DNA from: JBGSMX01 sp963790405
GTDB taxonomy: Bacteria; Actinomycetota; Coriobacteriia; Anaerosomatales; JAGXFU01
Reading direction: 5' to 3'
NCBI GenBank assembly: GCA_963790405.1
Contig: CAWBOJ010000006.1
Coordinates: 534,141 to 598,140 of the forward strand
DNA length: 64,000 nt
In this document: positions 19,783 to 29,098 of the stretch, one piece after another
Numbering within the stretch: the stretch's first letter is position 1
Layout: each line of letters begins with the position of its first letter
The notes under the pieces: model-generated
Database searches by the model: none
The model's input: the letters and a program-made list of their open reading frames with translations, nothing else
Told to the model about the DNA's origin: nothing
Translations under genes and position numbers: made by a program

Positions 19783-20925
19783 GTGTCAGCAGGTACGAAG
19801 GACTACTACGAAATTCTCGGCGTCGCGAAAGATGCGACGGAGGCCGACATCAAGAAGGCGTTTCGCCGCAAGGCGCGTGAGACGCATCCCGACATCAACG
19901 GGCACGAGAACGCCGAAGAGGAGTTCAAGCTCGTCAACGAGGCGTACGACGTGCTCTCGGATCCCCAGAAGCGCGAGATGTTCGATCGTTACGGTACGGC
20001 CGACCCGCGTGCAACGGGCGGCGGGTACGGGGGAGTTGGCGCGGACTTCGGCGACATCTTCGCAGGTATGGGGATGGACGACCTGTTCAGCGTCTTCTTC
20101 GGCCGAGGCGGTGGAGCCCAGCAGCGCATGCGCAATGAGGGGCGCGATATCGCTGCGAGCCTGAGAATCACGCTCGAAGAGGCTGCTTCGGGGGTGGTCA
20201 AGGAAGTCATGCTCAATCGGCTCGTTCCGTGCGAGGAGTGCTCGGCGACCGGTTCGGTCGGTACGAGTGGGCCGACCACGTGCCCCGAGTGCAACGGCGC
20301 AGGTCAGAAGCGCGTCTATCGCAAGACGTTCCTCGGCACGATGGAGACGCTCACGACGTGTGATCGGTGCGGCGGAAGTGGCTCGGTCATCTCGGATCCG
20401 TGTCCGGACTGCCAGGGGCAGGGCCGCGTGCCGGATCGCGAACGCGTGAGCGTGGAGGTTCCGGCCGGAATAGACGACGGCATGCAGATCGGAATCAAGG
20501 GCAAGGGTGAGGCGGGCGTACGCGGGGCGGCTTCCGGCGATCTTCTTGTCTCGATCCGCGTAGACGCTCACGAGTATCTGCATCGTGAGGGAAACGATCT
20601 TCATTGCAGAGCGAGCGTTTCGATCGCGCAGGCGGCGCTTGGCGCAGAACTCAGCGTGTGCGGCATCGGTGAAGACAACGAGGTCAGTATCCCGGCGGGT
20701 AGTCAACATGGCGATAAGGTGCGCGTGCGCGGCAAAGGAATGCCGAAGCTGCGTGGGTCGGGACGCGGTGACTTGATTGTCCATCTGGCCGTAGAGGTGC
20801 CCCGCAAGCTCGACAAGCGTCAACGCGAGCTGCTCGAGGAACTCGGTGATTCGCTCGGCGATTCGTTCGGCGACGCGGAGCACCGCAGCCCGCTGCAGAA
20901 GCTCAAGGACTGGCTCACTGGCTGA
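19783..20925 (+). CDS. dnaJ: Chaperone DnaJ
   Basis: Hsp40 co-chaperone that stimulates DnaK ATPase. The J-domain starts DYYEILGVAKDATEADIKKA and has the HPD motif (ETHPDING). A Gly/Phe-rich region follows, then four zinc repeats: CEECSATG, CPECNGAG, CDRCGGSG, CPDCQGQG. The C-terminal substrate-binding domains are complete. GTG 19783 is preferred because GGAGG lies just before it; ATG 19771 would place that site inside the gene. No grpE or dnaK is adjacent. It belongs to the CIRCE-controlled operon. Confidence 0.95.
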   Translation: MSAGTKDYYEILGVAKDATEADIKKAFRRKARETHPDINGHENAEEEFKLVNEAYDVLSDPQKREMFDRYGTADPRATGGGYGGVGADFGDIFAGMGMDDLFSVFFGRGGGAQQRMRNEGRDIAASLRITLEEAASGVVKEVMLNRLVPCEECSATGSVGTSGPTTCPECNGAGQKRVYRKTFLGTMETLTTCDRCGGSGSVISDPCPDCQGQGRVPDRERVSVEVPAGIDDGMQIGIKGKGEAGVRGAASGDLLVSIRVDAHEYLHREGNDLHCRASVSIAQAALGAELSVCGIGEDNEVSIPAGSQHGDKVRVRGKGMPKLRGSGRGDLIVHLAVEVPRKLDKRQRELLEELGDSLGDSFGDAEHRSPLQKLKDWLTG

Positions 20926-20944
20926 TCGGCTCGCGGAGGTCACG

Positions 20945-21721
20945 ATGTCACTACACCGCTTCTTCGTCCGCGGCGCCGTTCCGGCGACCGAGGAGGCCTT
21001 CGAACTACCCCTTTCGGCAGCTGATATCCATCATGCCGTGCATGTGCTCCGGCTTCGGGTTGGAGAGCACATTGCGCTCGCCGCGCCGGACATGGGCGCG
21101 GTCTTCGAGATTGCGCTTACGAACGTGGCCGATGAGGGCGTCCAGGGAGTAGTCGTGGGCAAGGTGCCTCAGGTCCGCGAACCTCACGTGACGCTCATCC
21201 AAGGCCTGACGAAGGGCTCGAAGATCGAATCGGTCATCGAGAAGTCGGTGGAGGTCGGCGTCGAAGCAGTGTGGCCCGTGGGTTTCGAGCGTTCGCTGGC
21301 TCGCTACGACGCAGAGCGTGCGACGCACAAGGGCGAGCGATGGCGGCGAGTCGCCGAGTCGGCTGCGAAGCAGTCAGGCCGCTCGTTCGTGCCCCAAGTT
21401 GCGGATCCGGCGGGTTCGGAAGGACTCATCGGCCGGTTGGAGACGTTCGACATCGTTCTCGTCCCCTGGGAGGAAGCTGACAACGCTCCCGGCGTCGGTG
21501 AGGCTCTTCGCGAGGCAGGCGCGTCCGCTGACAGTGTTGTCGCGGTTGTCGTGGGACCCGAAGGGGGTCTCACACAGACGGAGATCGCGGCCTTCGAAGG
21601 AGCGGGTGCGGTCACGGTCACACTGGGAGACACGATCCTCCGCACTGAAACGGCGGGTATCCTTTCTGTCGCGCTGTGCGTTTACGAATTAGGCGGGCTC
21701 GGAGGCCGGTCTCGTGGCTGA
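20945..21721 (+). CDS. rsmE: 16S rRNA (uracil-1498-N3)-methyltransferase RsmE
   Basis: A SPOUT-class methyltransferase modifying U1498 of 16S rRNA. Visible signatures are HHAVHVLRLRVGE near the N-terminus, LIQGLTKGSKIESVIEKSVE, GFERSLAR, and the SAM-binding knot VVVGPEGGLTQTEIAAFE with LGDTILRTETA. 258 residues is a normal length. ATG 20945 follows GGAGG. It overlaps mtaB by eight bases. Confidence 0.95.
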   Translation: MSLHRFFVRGAVPATEEAFELPLSAADIHHAVHVLRLRVGEHIALAAPDMGAVFEIALTNVADEGVQGVVVGKVPQVREPHVTLIQGLTKGSKIESVIEKSVEVGVEAVWPVGFERSLARYDAERATHKGERWRRVAESAAKQSGRSFVPQVADPAGSEGLIGRLETFDIVLVPWEEADNAPGVGEALREAGASADSVVAVVVGPEGGLTQTEIAAFEGAGAVTVTLGDTILRTETAGILSVALCVYELGGLGGRSRG

Positions 21722-23012
21722 GCCGCTCACCAGCTCCTCCACCTGGGCCGGTCCGGTCCGGTCTCCGACCGCTCGCCGCCTCAACGTCGCGATCCGCACC
21801 CTGGGGTGCAAGGTCAATCGCGTCGAATCCGAGCAAATCGCATCCGAGCTTCTGGGCGCGGGCGTTTGTGTCACGGCCGAGAAAGACGCGGCCGTCGTCA
21901 TCATCAACACCTGCGCGGTCACCGGCGAGGCCGAGCACAAAGCACGCAAGGCTGCCCGACATGCCGCAGGCCTTCCGGGAGCACCCGTCGTCATCGTCAC
22001 CGGATGTGCGGCGACTGTCTCCACAGAGCGCATGCGTGCATTAGGGGAGCGGATCATCGTCGAGGTCGACAAGACCCGTGTCGCGGCGCGGGTATCCGAG
22101 CTGCTTGGCACCGAGGTCACGACGGCCACTCGTGCACTCGAAGAGACATTTCATACACGTCGCATGCTCAAGATCGAGGATGGTTGCGACGCGTACTGCG
22201 CCTACTGCATCATCCCGTATGCTCGGGGTGTCCCTCGCTCCGTGCCGTTGGACCAGATTGTGTCGACGGCTCAAGAGCTGGTTGCGGCAGGTGTTCCCGA
22301 GATCGTGCTCACGGGTATCAATGCAGGTCGGTATGAGGACTCGGGCGCGGGGCTTGCGGACGTGATTGCGGCAGTCGCTGACACAGGTGTGGCGCGTCTT
22401 CGCCTCTCCAGTGTCGAGCCGCTCGACCTGAACGGGCGCTTGCTCGATGAGCTGTCCAGATACGAGTCGGTGTGCGCTCACCTTCACGTGCCCCTGCAAT
22501 CAGGCTCCGACAGCGTGCTGGATGCCATGGGTCGAGGCTACACGGTGGGGCAGTTCGAAGACGTGATCGATGCAGCTCGAGCAGCTCTGCCCGACCTTGC
22601 GGTTACGACCGACGTCATCGTGGGCTTTCCAGGTGAGACCGACGCCGATGCGCAAGCGACCATCGATGCGTGCGAGCGCATAGGGTTCGCGAAGCTGCAC
22701 GTGTTTCGCTATTCGAAGCGCGCAGGCACACGCGCTGCAGGGATGGCGGATCAGGTGGATGCCCGCGTTGCCGAGAAGCGGGCCGCTGCACTACGCGGAG
22801 CGGGCGAGACTCTGAGACACGGGTTCATCGAACGATCATTGGGCTCGACATCTGACCTGCTCGTGGAACGCGTCGTTGGCGGTGAGGCTACTGGTACGAC
22901 GGGGCAGTATCTGAAAGTACACGTCGACGCCGATGGCCTCGAACTCGGACAGATAGTGCAGGTGCGGCTTCGCAGCAGAACTGACGATCGAGTGTGCGCT
23001 GAGCTGGCGTGA
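21714..23012 (+). CDS. mtaB: tRNA N6-threonylcarbamoyladenosine methylthiotransferase MtaB
   Basis: A radical-SAM enzyme adding a methylthio group to t6A37 of tRNA. It has an N-terminal UPF0004 domain (LGCKVNRVESEQIASELL, NTCAVTGEAEHKARKAAR), the SAM cluster motif CDAYCAYCIIPYARG, LHVPLQSGSDSVLDAMGRGY, and a C-terminal TRAM domain. NTCAVT and LGCKVN favour MtaB over MiaB (QMNVYDSE) or RimO. GTG 21714 overlaps the rsmE stop. Confidence 0.92.
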   Translation: MAEPLTSSSTWAGPVRSPTARRLNVAIRTLGCKVNRVESEQIASELLGAGVCVTAEKDAAVVIINTCAVTGEAEHKARKAARHAAGLPGAPVVIVTGCAATVSTERMRALGERIIVEVDKTRVAARVSELLGTEVTTATRALEETFHTRRMLKIEDGCDAYCAYCIIPYARGVPRSVPLDQIVSTAQELVAAGVPEIVLTGINAGRYEDSGAGLADVIAAVADTGVARLRLSSVEPLDLNGRLLDELSRYESVCAHLHVPLQSGSDSVLDAMGRGYTVGQFEDVIDAARAALPDLAVTTDVIVGFPGETDADAQATIDACERIGFAKLHVFRYSKRAGTRAAGMADQVDARVAEKRAAALRGAGETLRHGFIERSLGSTSDLLVERVVGGEATGTTGQYLKVHVDADGLELGQIVQVRLRSRTDDRVCAELA

Positions 23013-23038
23013 AGGCGCTTTCGAAGGTGTGTGCGTGA

Positions 23039-23057
23039 TAGAATCCTACCGGTAGGA
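23039..23057 (+). promoter_or_regulatory. Candidate internal promoter -10 with 14-bp palindrome before phoH
   Basis: TAGAAT (23039-23044) adjoins a perfect palindrome TCCTACCGGTAGGA (23044-23057). No good -35 is seen. The palindrome could be an operator; no regulator is assigned. Confidence 0.3.
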
Positions 23058-23130
23058 CGCAGCTCCGCCCGAGGGAGGAGTACCGTCCAAATGCCGACCG
23101 AGGTCGGCCCGATGAAAGGAACGCGTTCGT

Positions 23131-24105
23131 TTGGTGGAACCGACCCAGATCCGTCTTGTGGTGCCGCCCGAACTGAACATGATCGACTTGCTTGGGCAGG
23201 AAGATGATCTGCTCAAGCTCATAGAGGACCAGTTCGAGTCCACCATCTCTGTCAGGGGCAATCAAATCACAATCCTCGGCCAGCCGGGCGAAAGCCAGGC
23301 GGTTTCGACGTTGTTCTCCGAGATGATCTCGCTTGTCGAGAAAGGCGAGCAGCTGACCCGAGACAATCTCGAACGATCGATCGAGATGTTGAGGTCGGGG
23401 GAGTGCACGCCCTCAGCGCTTCACTCGGATGTCATTCTTACTCACAAAGGCAAGGCAATCAGGCCGAAGACCGCAGGTCAGAAGCGGTATGTCGATGCGA
23501 TTCGCAAGAACACGGTCACCTTCGGCATAGGGCCTGCCGGTACAGGAAAGACCTATCTCGCGATGGCGATGGCTGTCGAGGCGCTCAAGCAGCGCGAGAT
23601 CGGGCGCATGATCCTTACGCGGCCTGCCGTCGAGGCGGGCGAGTCGCTCGGCTACCTGCCGGGAACGCTGTTCGAGAAGGTCGATCCGTATCTTCGGCCG
23701 TTGTATGACGCCCTGTTCGACATGATGGACATCGAGAAGTCGCAACAGCTCATGGATCGGGGCGTGATTGAGGTCGCCCCCTTGGCGTTCATGCGCGGTC
23801 GTACCTTGAACGACAGCTTCATCATCTTGGATGAGGCGCAGAACACGAGTCCCCAGCAGATGAAGATGTTCCTCACGCGCCTCGGCTTCGGCAGCAAGGT
23901 TGTGATTACGGGCGATGTGACCCAAGTCGATCTCCCGAAGGGTGCGTCCGGCCTCAAGCAGGTTCGCGAGATCCTCGAAGGTGTGAAGGACGTCGAATTC
24001 GTTGAGCTCGGATCGCGCGATGTCGTGCGTCACAAGCTGGTACAGCGCATAGTCACTGCCTACTCGGCTTTCGAGGAGGCGCGCGCCGAGCGCGACGATG
24101 GCTAG
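23131..24105 (+). CDS. phoH: PhoH-like ATPase / RNA-binding protein
   Basis: A cytoplasmic P-loop ATPase of about 324 residues. The Walker A is GIGPAGTGKTYLAMAMAVEA and Walker B FIILDEAQNTS; KVVITGDVTQVDLPKG matches the family. Residues ~1-110 contain the KH-like N-terminal part seen in the PhoH group that pairs with ybeY. The exact role is uncertain and probably concerns RNA. Starts TTG 23131 and GTG 23134 are both possible. It overlaps pgpH by eight bases. Confidence 0.92.
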   Translation: MVEPTQIRLVVPPELNMIDLLGQEDDLLKLIEDQFESTISVRGNQITILGQPGESQAVSTLFSEMISLVEKGEQLTRDNLERSIEMLRSGECTPSALHSDVILTHKGKAIRPKTAGQKRYVDAIRKNTVTFGIGPAGTGKTYLAMAMAVEALKQREIGRMILTRPAVEAGESLGYLPGTLFEKVDPYLRPLYDALFDMMDIEKSQQLMDRGVIEVAPLAFMRGRTLNDSFIILDEAQNTSPQQMKMFLTRLGFGSKVVITGDVTQVDLPKGASGLKQVREILEGVKDVEFVELGSRDVVRHKLVQRIVTAYSAFEEARAERDDG

Positions 24106-26212
24106 CCTCATCGACAGACTGAAGCGTTTGGGACCGAAGCGAGGTCCGCTGGCGAATCCACTCGGACAGCGTCTTGCGTTGTTCTTACTGGTGATCATAA
24201 TCACGGCGGTCCCGCTCGTCGTGCAGACGCCCCCGGTGGGCCTGACCGAAGGCGCGCCAGCGTCGCGTACGTTCAGGGCGAATCGCACGGTCCAGTTTGA
24301 GGACGAGGAAGCTACTCAGCGCGCGCGGGACGAAGCAGCGAACGCCATCGCTCCGGTGTATGTCTTTGACGCCGAAGCGTTGACCGAGGCACGCGGAGAC
24401 GTCACCGCATTGTTCGACGCCGTCCTTGCTGGCAAGGTCGAGCACTCCGATGACACCACGAAAGTCGTTGCCACGGTGACGGAGGAGTTTCCTGACATTG
24501 AAGAAGAGCAGGTTCGCCACGCTGCCTCGCTTGACGATGCGACGCTTCGGCAGGTGCGCCGGTCGGCCGAGCAGCTGGCAACCACGATTCTAACGAGCCG
24601 CTTTACTGCCGAGGAGCTGCCCGATGCGATTGAGCGCATGCGTGAGAGCGCATCGAGCTTGTCGTATCCGGGCGAGACGCGGGACATGGTCGCGGGTGTG
24701 GTCGAGACGGCAATGAGGCCGACGCTGGTTCTGGACCCGGCCGCGACGGAGGGTGCCCGCAACGCAGCCGCAGGGGCTGTCGATCCGATCGTGATCGTCA
24801 AGCAAGCTGGCGAGAACATCGTCCAGCGTGGCGAGATCGTGACGGCCGAGCACCTTGAGGTCATCAAACGGCTGGGTCTGCTCGATCAGGGCGGATCGCT
24901 GCTGTCGTTCTTCGCGCTAATCGGTCTTGCGTCGATGGTGGTTGCAGCGGGTGGCGCGTACATGTGGCGCTACGATCCGGATGTCTGGGACAGCCTGCGC
25001 GATCTGCTGATAATCGCGGCGCTTTTCGTGGGCATGGTTTGGATAACCCGCGGCGTCTTGTGGTTGGCACCCGAGCTCTCGCTGTACTTCCTGCCGGTCC
25101 CACTCGCCGCGATGCTCGCTACGCTACTGATCAGCGCCCGAGAAGGCATGCTCGTTGCGATCATGACGGCGCTTGCGGCCGTGCTTCTCGGCTTCTCGGG
25201 CGGGTCGGCGGTTGTGGCCATGCTCGTTTGGGCGTTGCTGTCTGTCGTGGCTATCTCGTTCATGACAGAGCGTCGACTGCTCTTCTACGTGGGAGTGTTT
25301 CTGGTAGCTACTGGGTCGCTGGTCGGTTTCACTGCGACGTATGCAGCCGGCATCCCGTTCAATGAGGCAGCGTACGCGGCGGGTGCCGGTGCCGTTGGCG
25401 GTTTGCTGGCAGCGATCCTCGGCTATGGACTGTTGCCGATATTCGAACACGTCTTCGGTGTGACGACTGACGTACGCTTGCTCGAGCTGTCGAATCCCGC
25501 CCACCCGTTGCTTCGCGATCTTATGGTCAAAGCACCGGGAACGTACAGCCACTCGATCATGACGGCGAATCTCGCCGAGGCCGCCGCCGAGGCCATCGGT
25601 GCCAACCCGCTGCTCGCACGCGTCGGGTCGTACTATCACGACATCGGCAAGACACGGCGCCCAGGCTTCTTCGTGGAGAACCAGGCTGGCGCCGCGAACC
25701 CGCACGACACGACGGCGCCGACGCTTTCGGCGCTGATCATCACCGCGCACGTCCGCGAGGGTATTGAGCTTGCCGAGAAGTACAAGCTGCCGCGCGAGAT
25801 CGTGGACATCATCAGACAGCACCACGGAACGTCGCTCGTGACGTACTTCTACAACAAAGCGACGGAAGGTGACGGACCCGTCTACGAAGACGACTTCCGC
25901 TATGACGGGCAGCGGCCCAATACCCGAGAGGCTGCGCTTGTCATGTTGGCCGACAGCACCGAGGCTGCGGTGCGGTCGATCAAGAAGCCCACTCCCACAC
26001 GCATCGAGGCAACAGTCCGCAAGGTTATCGACAGCAAGATGTCCGATGACCAACTCGATGACGCCGACCTAACGCTTTCCGACATCGAGAAGTCGGTCAA
26101 GGTCTACTCGAAGCTGCTCGCGAGCATGTACCATCCCCGTGTTGAATATCCGGAATCTCAGCCGAGGAGGACCGAGCATGCACATTCAAATCACGAGTCA
26201 TCGCGATCCTGA
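24098..26212 (+). CDS. pgpH: PgpH-type 7TM-HD protein, probable cyclic-di-AMP phosphodiesterase
   Basis: A 704-residue membrane protein. One N-terminal helix (LALFLLVIIITAVPLVVQTP), an extracellular 7TMR-HDED domain (~45-265), seven transmembrane helices (~270-460) and a cytoplasmic HD domain. The HD motif is SYYHDIGKTRRPGFF, with H in GTYSHSIM and HH in IIRQHHGTSLV. PgpH of Listeria cleaves c-di-AMP to pApA; c-di-AMP controls K+ uptake and osmotic balance. The order phoH-pgpH-ybeY is conserved. No c-di-AMP cyclase is in the window. Confidence 0.93.
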   Translation: MASLIDRLKRLGPKRGPLANPLGQRLALFLLVIIITAVPLVVQTPPVGLTEGAPASRTFRANRTVQFEDEEATQRARDEAANAIAPVYVFDAEALTEARGDVTALFDAVLAGKVEHSDDTTKVVATVTEEFPDIEEEQVRHAASLDDATLRQVRRSAEQLATTILTSRFTAEELPDAIERMRESASSLSYPGETRDMVAGVVETAMRPTLVLDPAATEGARNAAAGAVDPIVIVKQAGENIVQRGEIVTAEHLEVIKRLGLLDQGGSLLSFFALIGLASMVVAAGGAYMWRYDPDVWDSLRDLLIIAALFVGMVWITRGVLWLAPELSLYFLPVPLAAMLATLLISAREGMLVAIMTALAAVLLGFSGGSAVVAMLVWALLSVVAISFMTERRLLFYVGVFLVATGSLVGFTATYAAGIPFNEAAYAAGAGAVGGLLAAILGYGLLPIFEHVFGVTTDVRLLELSNPAHPLLRDLMVKAPGTYSHSIMTANLAEAAAEAIGANPLLARVGSYYHDIGKTRRPGFFVENQAGAANPHDTTAPTLSALIITAHVREGIELAEKYKLPREIVDIIRQHHGTSLVTYFYNKATEGDGPVYEDDFRYDGQRPNTREAALVMLADSTEAAVRSIKKPTPTRIEATVRKVIDSKMSDDQLDDADLTLSDIEKSVKVYSKLLASMYHPRVEYPESQPRRTEHAHSNHESSRS

Positions 26213-26624
26213 GACGCTCGATCTAGGCGCGTTCGAGCGTCTGGCGGGATTCGTTCTGGATCGCGAGGACGTCCCGGAAGCTGCCGAGCTGTCGCTGGCC
26301 ATCGTCGATCTCGAAGAGATGACCGAACTCAACGTGCGCTACCGCGGCACCGAAGGTCCCACGGATGTCCTGTCGTTCGGATGCGATGATCCGTGTCCGG
26401 TTGACAGCGACGAGCCTATTGCGTTGGGCGATGTGGTGATCGCGCCTGAGGTCGCCGAGGAACAGGCACAGGAGTTGGGGCATACAGTCGAGGAGGAGCT
26501 CAATTTGCTGCTCGTGCACGGAGTGCTGCACCTGCTCGGCTATTCCCACGATTCAGATGACGACGCAGCCGCCATGCAAGAACGCGAGCGTGTGCTGCTC
26601 GAGGCATACGCGGACCTGCTCTAG
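26178..26624 (+). CDS. ybeY: Endoribonuclease YbeY
   Basis: A zinc-dependent RNase needed for 16S rRNA 3' maturation and 70S quality control. The metal motif is LLVHGVLHLLGYSHDSDDD, where the usual GYDH is GYSH with the third His kept. The TDVLSFG block is also present. 148 residues. ATG 26178 follows GGAGG; it lies inside the end of pgpH in another frame (35-base overlap), and the family starts at this point. Confidence 0.93.
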   Translation: MHIQITSHRDPETLDLGAFERLAGFVLDREDVPEAAELSLAIVDLEEMTELNVRYRGTEGPTDVLSFGCDDPCPVDSDEPIALGDVVIAPEVAEEQAQELGHTVEEELNLLLVHGVLHLLGYSHDSDDDAAAMQERERVLLEAYADLL

Positions 26625-26641
26625 AGAGGCGGGGGACGACC

Positions 26642-27343
26642 GTGCGAAGCAGGTCGCTCCTGTGGAGCTTCAACTACGCGATCGAAGGCATCGTCTACAC
26701 ACTGCGGACGCAGCGGAACATGCGTCTGCATGCACTGGCTGCCACGATCGTCCTCAGCAGCGGTATCGTGTTGGGAGTCAGTCGCCTCGAGATGATTGCC
26801 CTGATTTTCGCGATCTCGCTTGTGCTGACGGCCGAACTCGTCAACACGGCGCTAGAGGCTACCGTCGATATCGCGATCGATCGTTTCGATCCGATGGCGA
26901 AGATCGCCAAGGATGTGGCCGCCGGGGCAGTGCTGATCGCCTCGGTAGGAGCGGTCGGTGTCGGCTACGTGGTGTTCTTCGAACGTCTCACGCGTCTTGC
27001 CGATCGCGGCTTCCGTGTCATCCACCAGACGCCGGTTCATCTCACGGTCGTTGCGCTGGCGCTCACAGTACTGGCAGTTCTGAGCCTGAAGGCCTTGGGG
27101 CGTGAAGGCACGTGGCTTCATGGAGGTTGGCCTTCGGGGCACACTGCGGTGGCCACAGCTGCGGCGATGGCCATCGGGTATGCCACGGAGAGTGCATCGG
27201 CACTGGTATTGAGCTTGTTTATCGCAGCATTGGTGGCTCAGAGCAGGGTCGAGAGCGAGACACACACTATCCCGCAGGTGCTTCTCGGAGCTGCAGTGGG
27301 TCTAGTCATCAGCACGCTGATCTTTCAGGTATTCTTGGCGTAG
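26642..27343 (+). CDS. DgkA-type kinase fused to a PAP2 phosphatase domain
   Basis: A 233-residue membrane protein. The N-terminal half is a diacylglycerol/undecaprenol kinase: an RTQRNMRLH amphipathic start and ELVNTALEATVDIA, the metal-binding E/N motif. The C-terminal half (from ~135) is a PAP2 phosphatase: GGWPSGHTAVATAAAMAIGY and SRVESETHT hold the second and third phosphatase motifs. The two could phosphorylate and dephosphorylate the same lipid carrier. The first PAP2 motif (KxxxxxxRP) is not evident; LKALGREGTW may be its remnant. It lies between ybeY and corC, the usual dgkA position. Confidence 0.85.
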   Translation: MRSRSLLWSFNYAIEGIVYTLRTQRNMRLHALAATIVLSSGIVLGVSRLEMIALIFAISLVLTAELVNTALEATVDIAIDRFDPMAKIAKDVAAGAVLIASVGAVGVGYVVFFERLTRLADRGFRVIHQTPVHLTVVALALTVLAVLSLKALGREGTWLHGGWPSGHTAVATAAAMAIGYATESASALVLSLFIAALVAQSRVESETHTIPQVLLGAAVGLVISTLIFQVFLA

Positions 27344-27352
27344 AACCCACAG

Positions 27353-28639
27353 GTGCCGGAGTCGCAGATGTTCGAACTGCTCATAGTCACAGTCATCGTC
27401 GTTGTCGCTATCGTCCTAGCGGCGGTGTTGTCGGCCAGCGTCACGGCCTCAGCACTGGTGTCTTCAGGTCGGATCCTGCGCCTGATGGAGGCGGAGCGTG
27501 CGGGATCGGTCGCTTTGGACCGCCTGATGGATGCGCCGCACAGGTTCCGTGGAGCTGCCGCTTTCGCCTCCGGCCTTGCCTATGTGACAGCGGCGGCCTC
27601 GATCGGCTGGGCGTTTTTCGTCCTCACTCGCTTCGGGTCAGTCTCATCGGCTCTGATCGGAGCAGGTGTCGGACTGGTAGTGGTCTTCACGTTCAGCCAA
27701 GCTCTTCCGAAAGCGATTGCAGTTCAGAACGCGGAAGGGGTTGCGCTGGCTTTCGCTCCCGTTGCTCTGAGGCTCACGCGGGTGCTGTACGGACCGGCCA
27801 AGCTGCTCTCATGGGTCTGGATCTGGTTGATTCGGCTGGTGGTAGGTGAGAGCGCTGTCCGGAGCCCGTGGATGAGCGAGGACGAGTACCGTCTCTCGAC
27901 ACCAGACGATGAAGAGTCGGTTCGAGAGGTTGCCGAGGAAGCATGGCTCGAAGCGGTCTCGGATTTCGCCGAGAAGGTCGTGCGCGAAGTCATGGTGCCT
28001 CGTACCGACATGACATGCGTCGAGGACACTGCGACCGCGCAAGAAGCGATTGCGCTCATAGAAGGGGCCGGATACTCTCGCTTGCCGGTGTACCGCGATA
28101 CCCTCGATGACATAGTCGGCGTGCTGTACGCGAAGGATCTGCTTGCGGCGCTCGGACGCGACCGCGATGTGAGCCCCGTGAAGATCGCGCGCAGGCCGTA
28201 CTTCGTACCTGAGACCAAGCCGGTACAAGAACTCCTCATCGAGATGCGGGCACGCACGCACATCGCGATCGTCGCAGACGAGTATGGTGGGACTGCCGGT
28301 CTGGTCACGATAGAGGATCTGCTCGAGGAGATCGTGGGTGAGATCTTCGACGAGTACGATCTCGAAACCTTGCTGGTCACGGAGCTGGGTGGTGATCGCT
28401 TCTTGGTAGACGCGCGCTTGCCCGTCGACGATCTCAACGAGCGATTCGACACCGCGATCGAGTCGGAGGCCGACACGGTAGGCGGTGTGGTCATCGAGGC
28501 AGCCGGCAGGATTCCGGTCGAAGGGGATGTGTTTGAGATTGAAGGCTTGAGGTTCATTGTTGAGGATGTCCAAGGAACCCGTATTCGACAACTGGTCGTT
28601 GAGTCGGCGTCACTCGGCAACCATGAAGGAGGGGCATAA
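27353..28639 (+). CDS. CorC/HlyC-family protein (DUF21 + CBS pair + CorC_HlyC)
   Basis: A 428-residue membrane protein of the CNNM/CorC type, linked to Mg2+ or Co2+ export. An N-terminal DUF21 region carries about four helices (LLIVTVIVVVAIVLAAVLSA, then three more). Two CBS domains follow (VMVPRTDMTCVEDTATAQEA; RPYFVPETKPVQELLIEMRA) with DEYGGTAGLVTIEDLLEEIVG. The C-terminal CorC_HlyC domain ends the chain. Start GTG 27353 or ATG 27368. Its stop overlaps the cdd start by one base (TAATG). Confidence 0.92.
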   Translation: MPESQMFELLIVTVIVVVAIVLAAVLSASVTASALVSSGRILRLMEAERAGSVALDRLMDAPHRFRGAAAFASGLAYVTAAASIGWAFFVLTRFGSVSSALIGAGVGLVVVFTFSQALPKAIAVQNAEGVALAFAPVALRLTRVLYGPAKLLSWVWIWLIRLVVGESAVRSPWMSEDEYRLSTPDDEESVREVAEEAWLEAVSDFAEKVVREVMVPRTDMTCVEDTATAQEAIALIEGAGYSRLPVYRDTLDDIVGVLYAKDLLAALGRDRDVSPVKIARRPYFVPETKPVQELLIEMRARTHIAIVADEYGGTAGLVTIEDLLEEIVGEIFDEYDLETLLVTELGGDRFLVDARLPVDDLNERFDTAIESEADTVGGVVIEAAGRIPVEGDVFEIEGLRFIVEDVQGTRIRQLVVESASLGNHEGGA

Positions 28640-29055
28640 TGCGGAATCTCACACAGCCTGATCTGGCGCTGCTCGCATTCGCGCGCGAGGCCCAAGAGAA
28701 GGCGTACGCCCCGTATTCGGGGTTCAGAGTCGGAGCTGCAGTCTATGCAGGCGGCGATATCTACCAGGGCGTGAATGTCGAGAACGCGGCATACGGAGCA
28801 ACGCTGTGTGCCGAACGCGGTGCGGTGATGGCTGCCATCGCCGCGGGCGCAAAGACGATCGATGCTCTTGCGGTGGTCGGCGACAGCGAGGCGCCGACGG
28901 TGCCGTGCGGCTCGTGTCGGCAGGTGCTGGCCGAGTTCAACCCCGAGATGCGGGTCGTCATGGGGGGGCGCAGCGACGAGGTCATGGTGATGACGCTCGA
29001 TGAGCTGCTGCCCGAGGCGTTCGTGCGCGGCTACCTCGACCAGGACGACAGGTAG
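28639..29055 (+). CDS. cdd: Cytidine deaminase
   Basis: A 138-residue tetrameric zinc enzyme converting cytidine/deoxycytidine to uridine forms. The catalytic block is NVENAAYGATLCAERGAVMA, with Cys and Glu, and the other two zinc cysteines are in VPCGSCRQVLAEF. The PYSGFRVGAA substrate loop is intact. The corC-cdd-era order is conserved. With deoC nearby it supports pyrimidine nucleoside salvage. Confidence 0.97.
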   Translation: MRNLTQPDLALLAFAREAQEKAYAPYSGFRVGAAVYAGGDIYQGVNVENAAYGATLCAERGAVMAAIAAGAKTIDALAVVGDSEAPTVPCGSCRQVLAEFNPEMRVVMGGRSDEVMVMTLDELLPEAFVRGYLDQDDR

Positions 29056-29098
29056 TGGAACGCGTCGAAACGCGCGAGACTTCCGGAACGAAGGTGGC

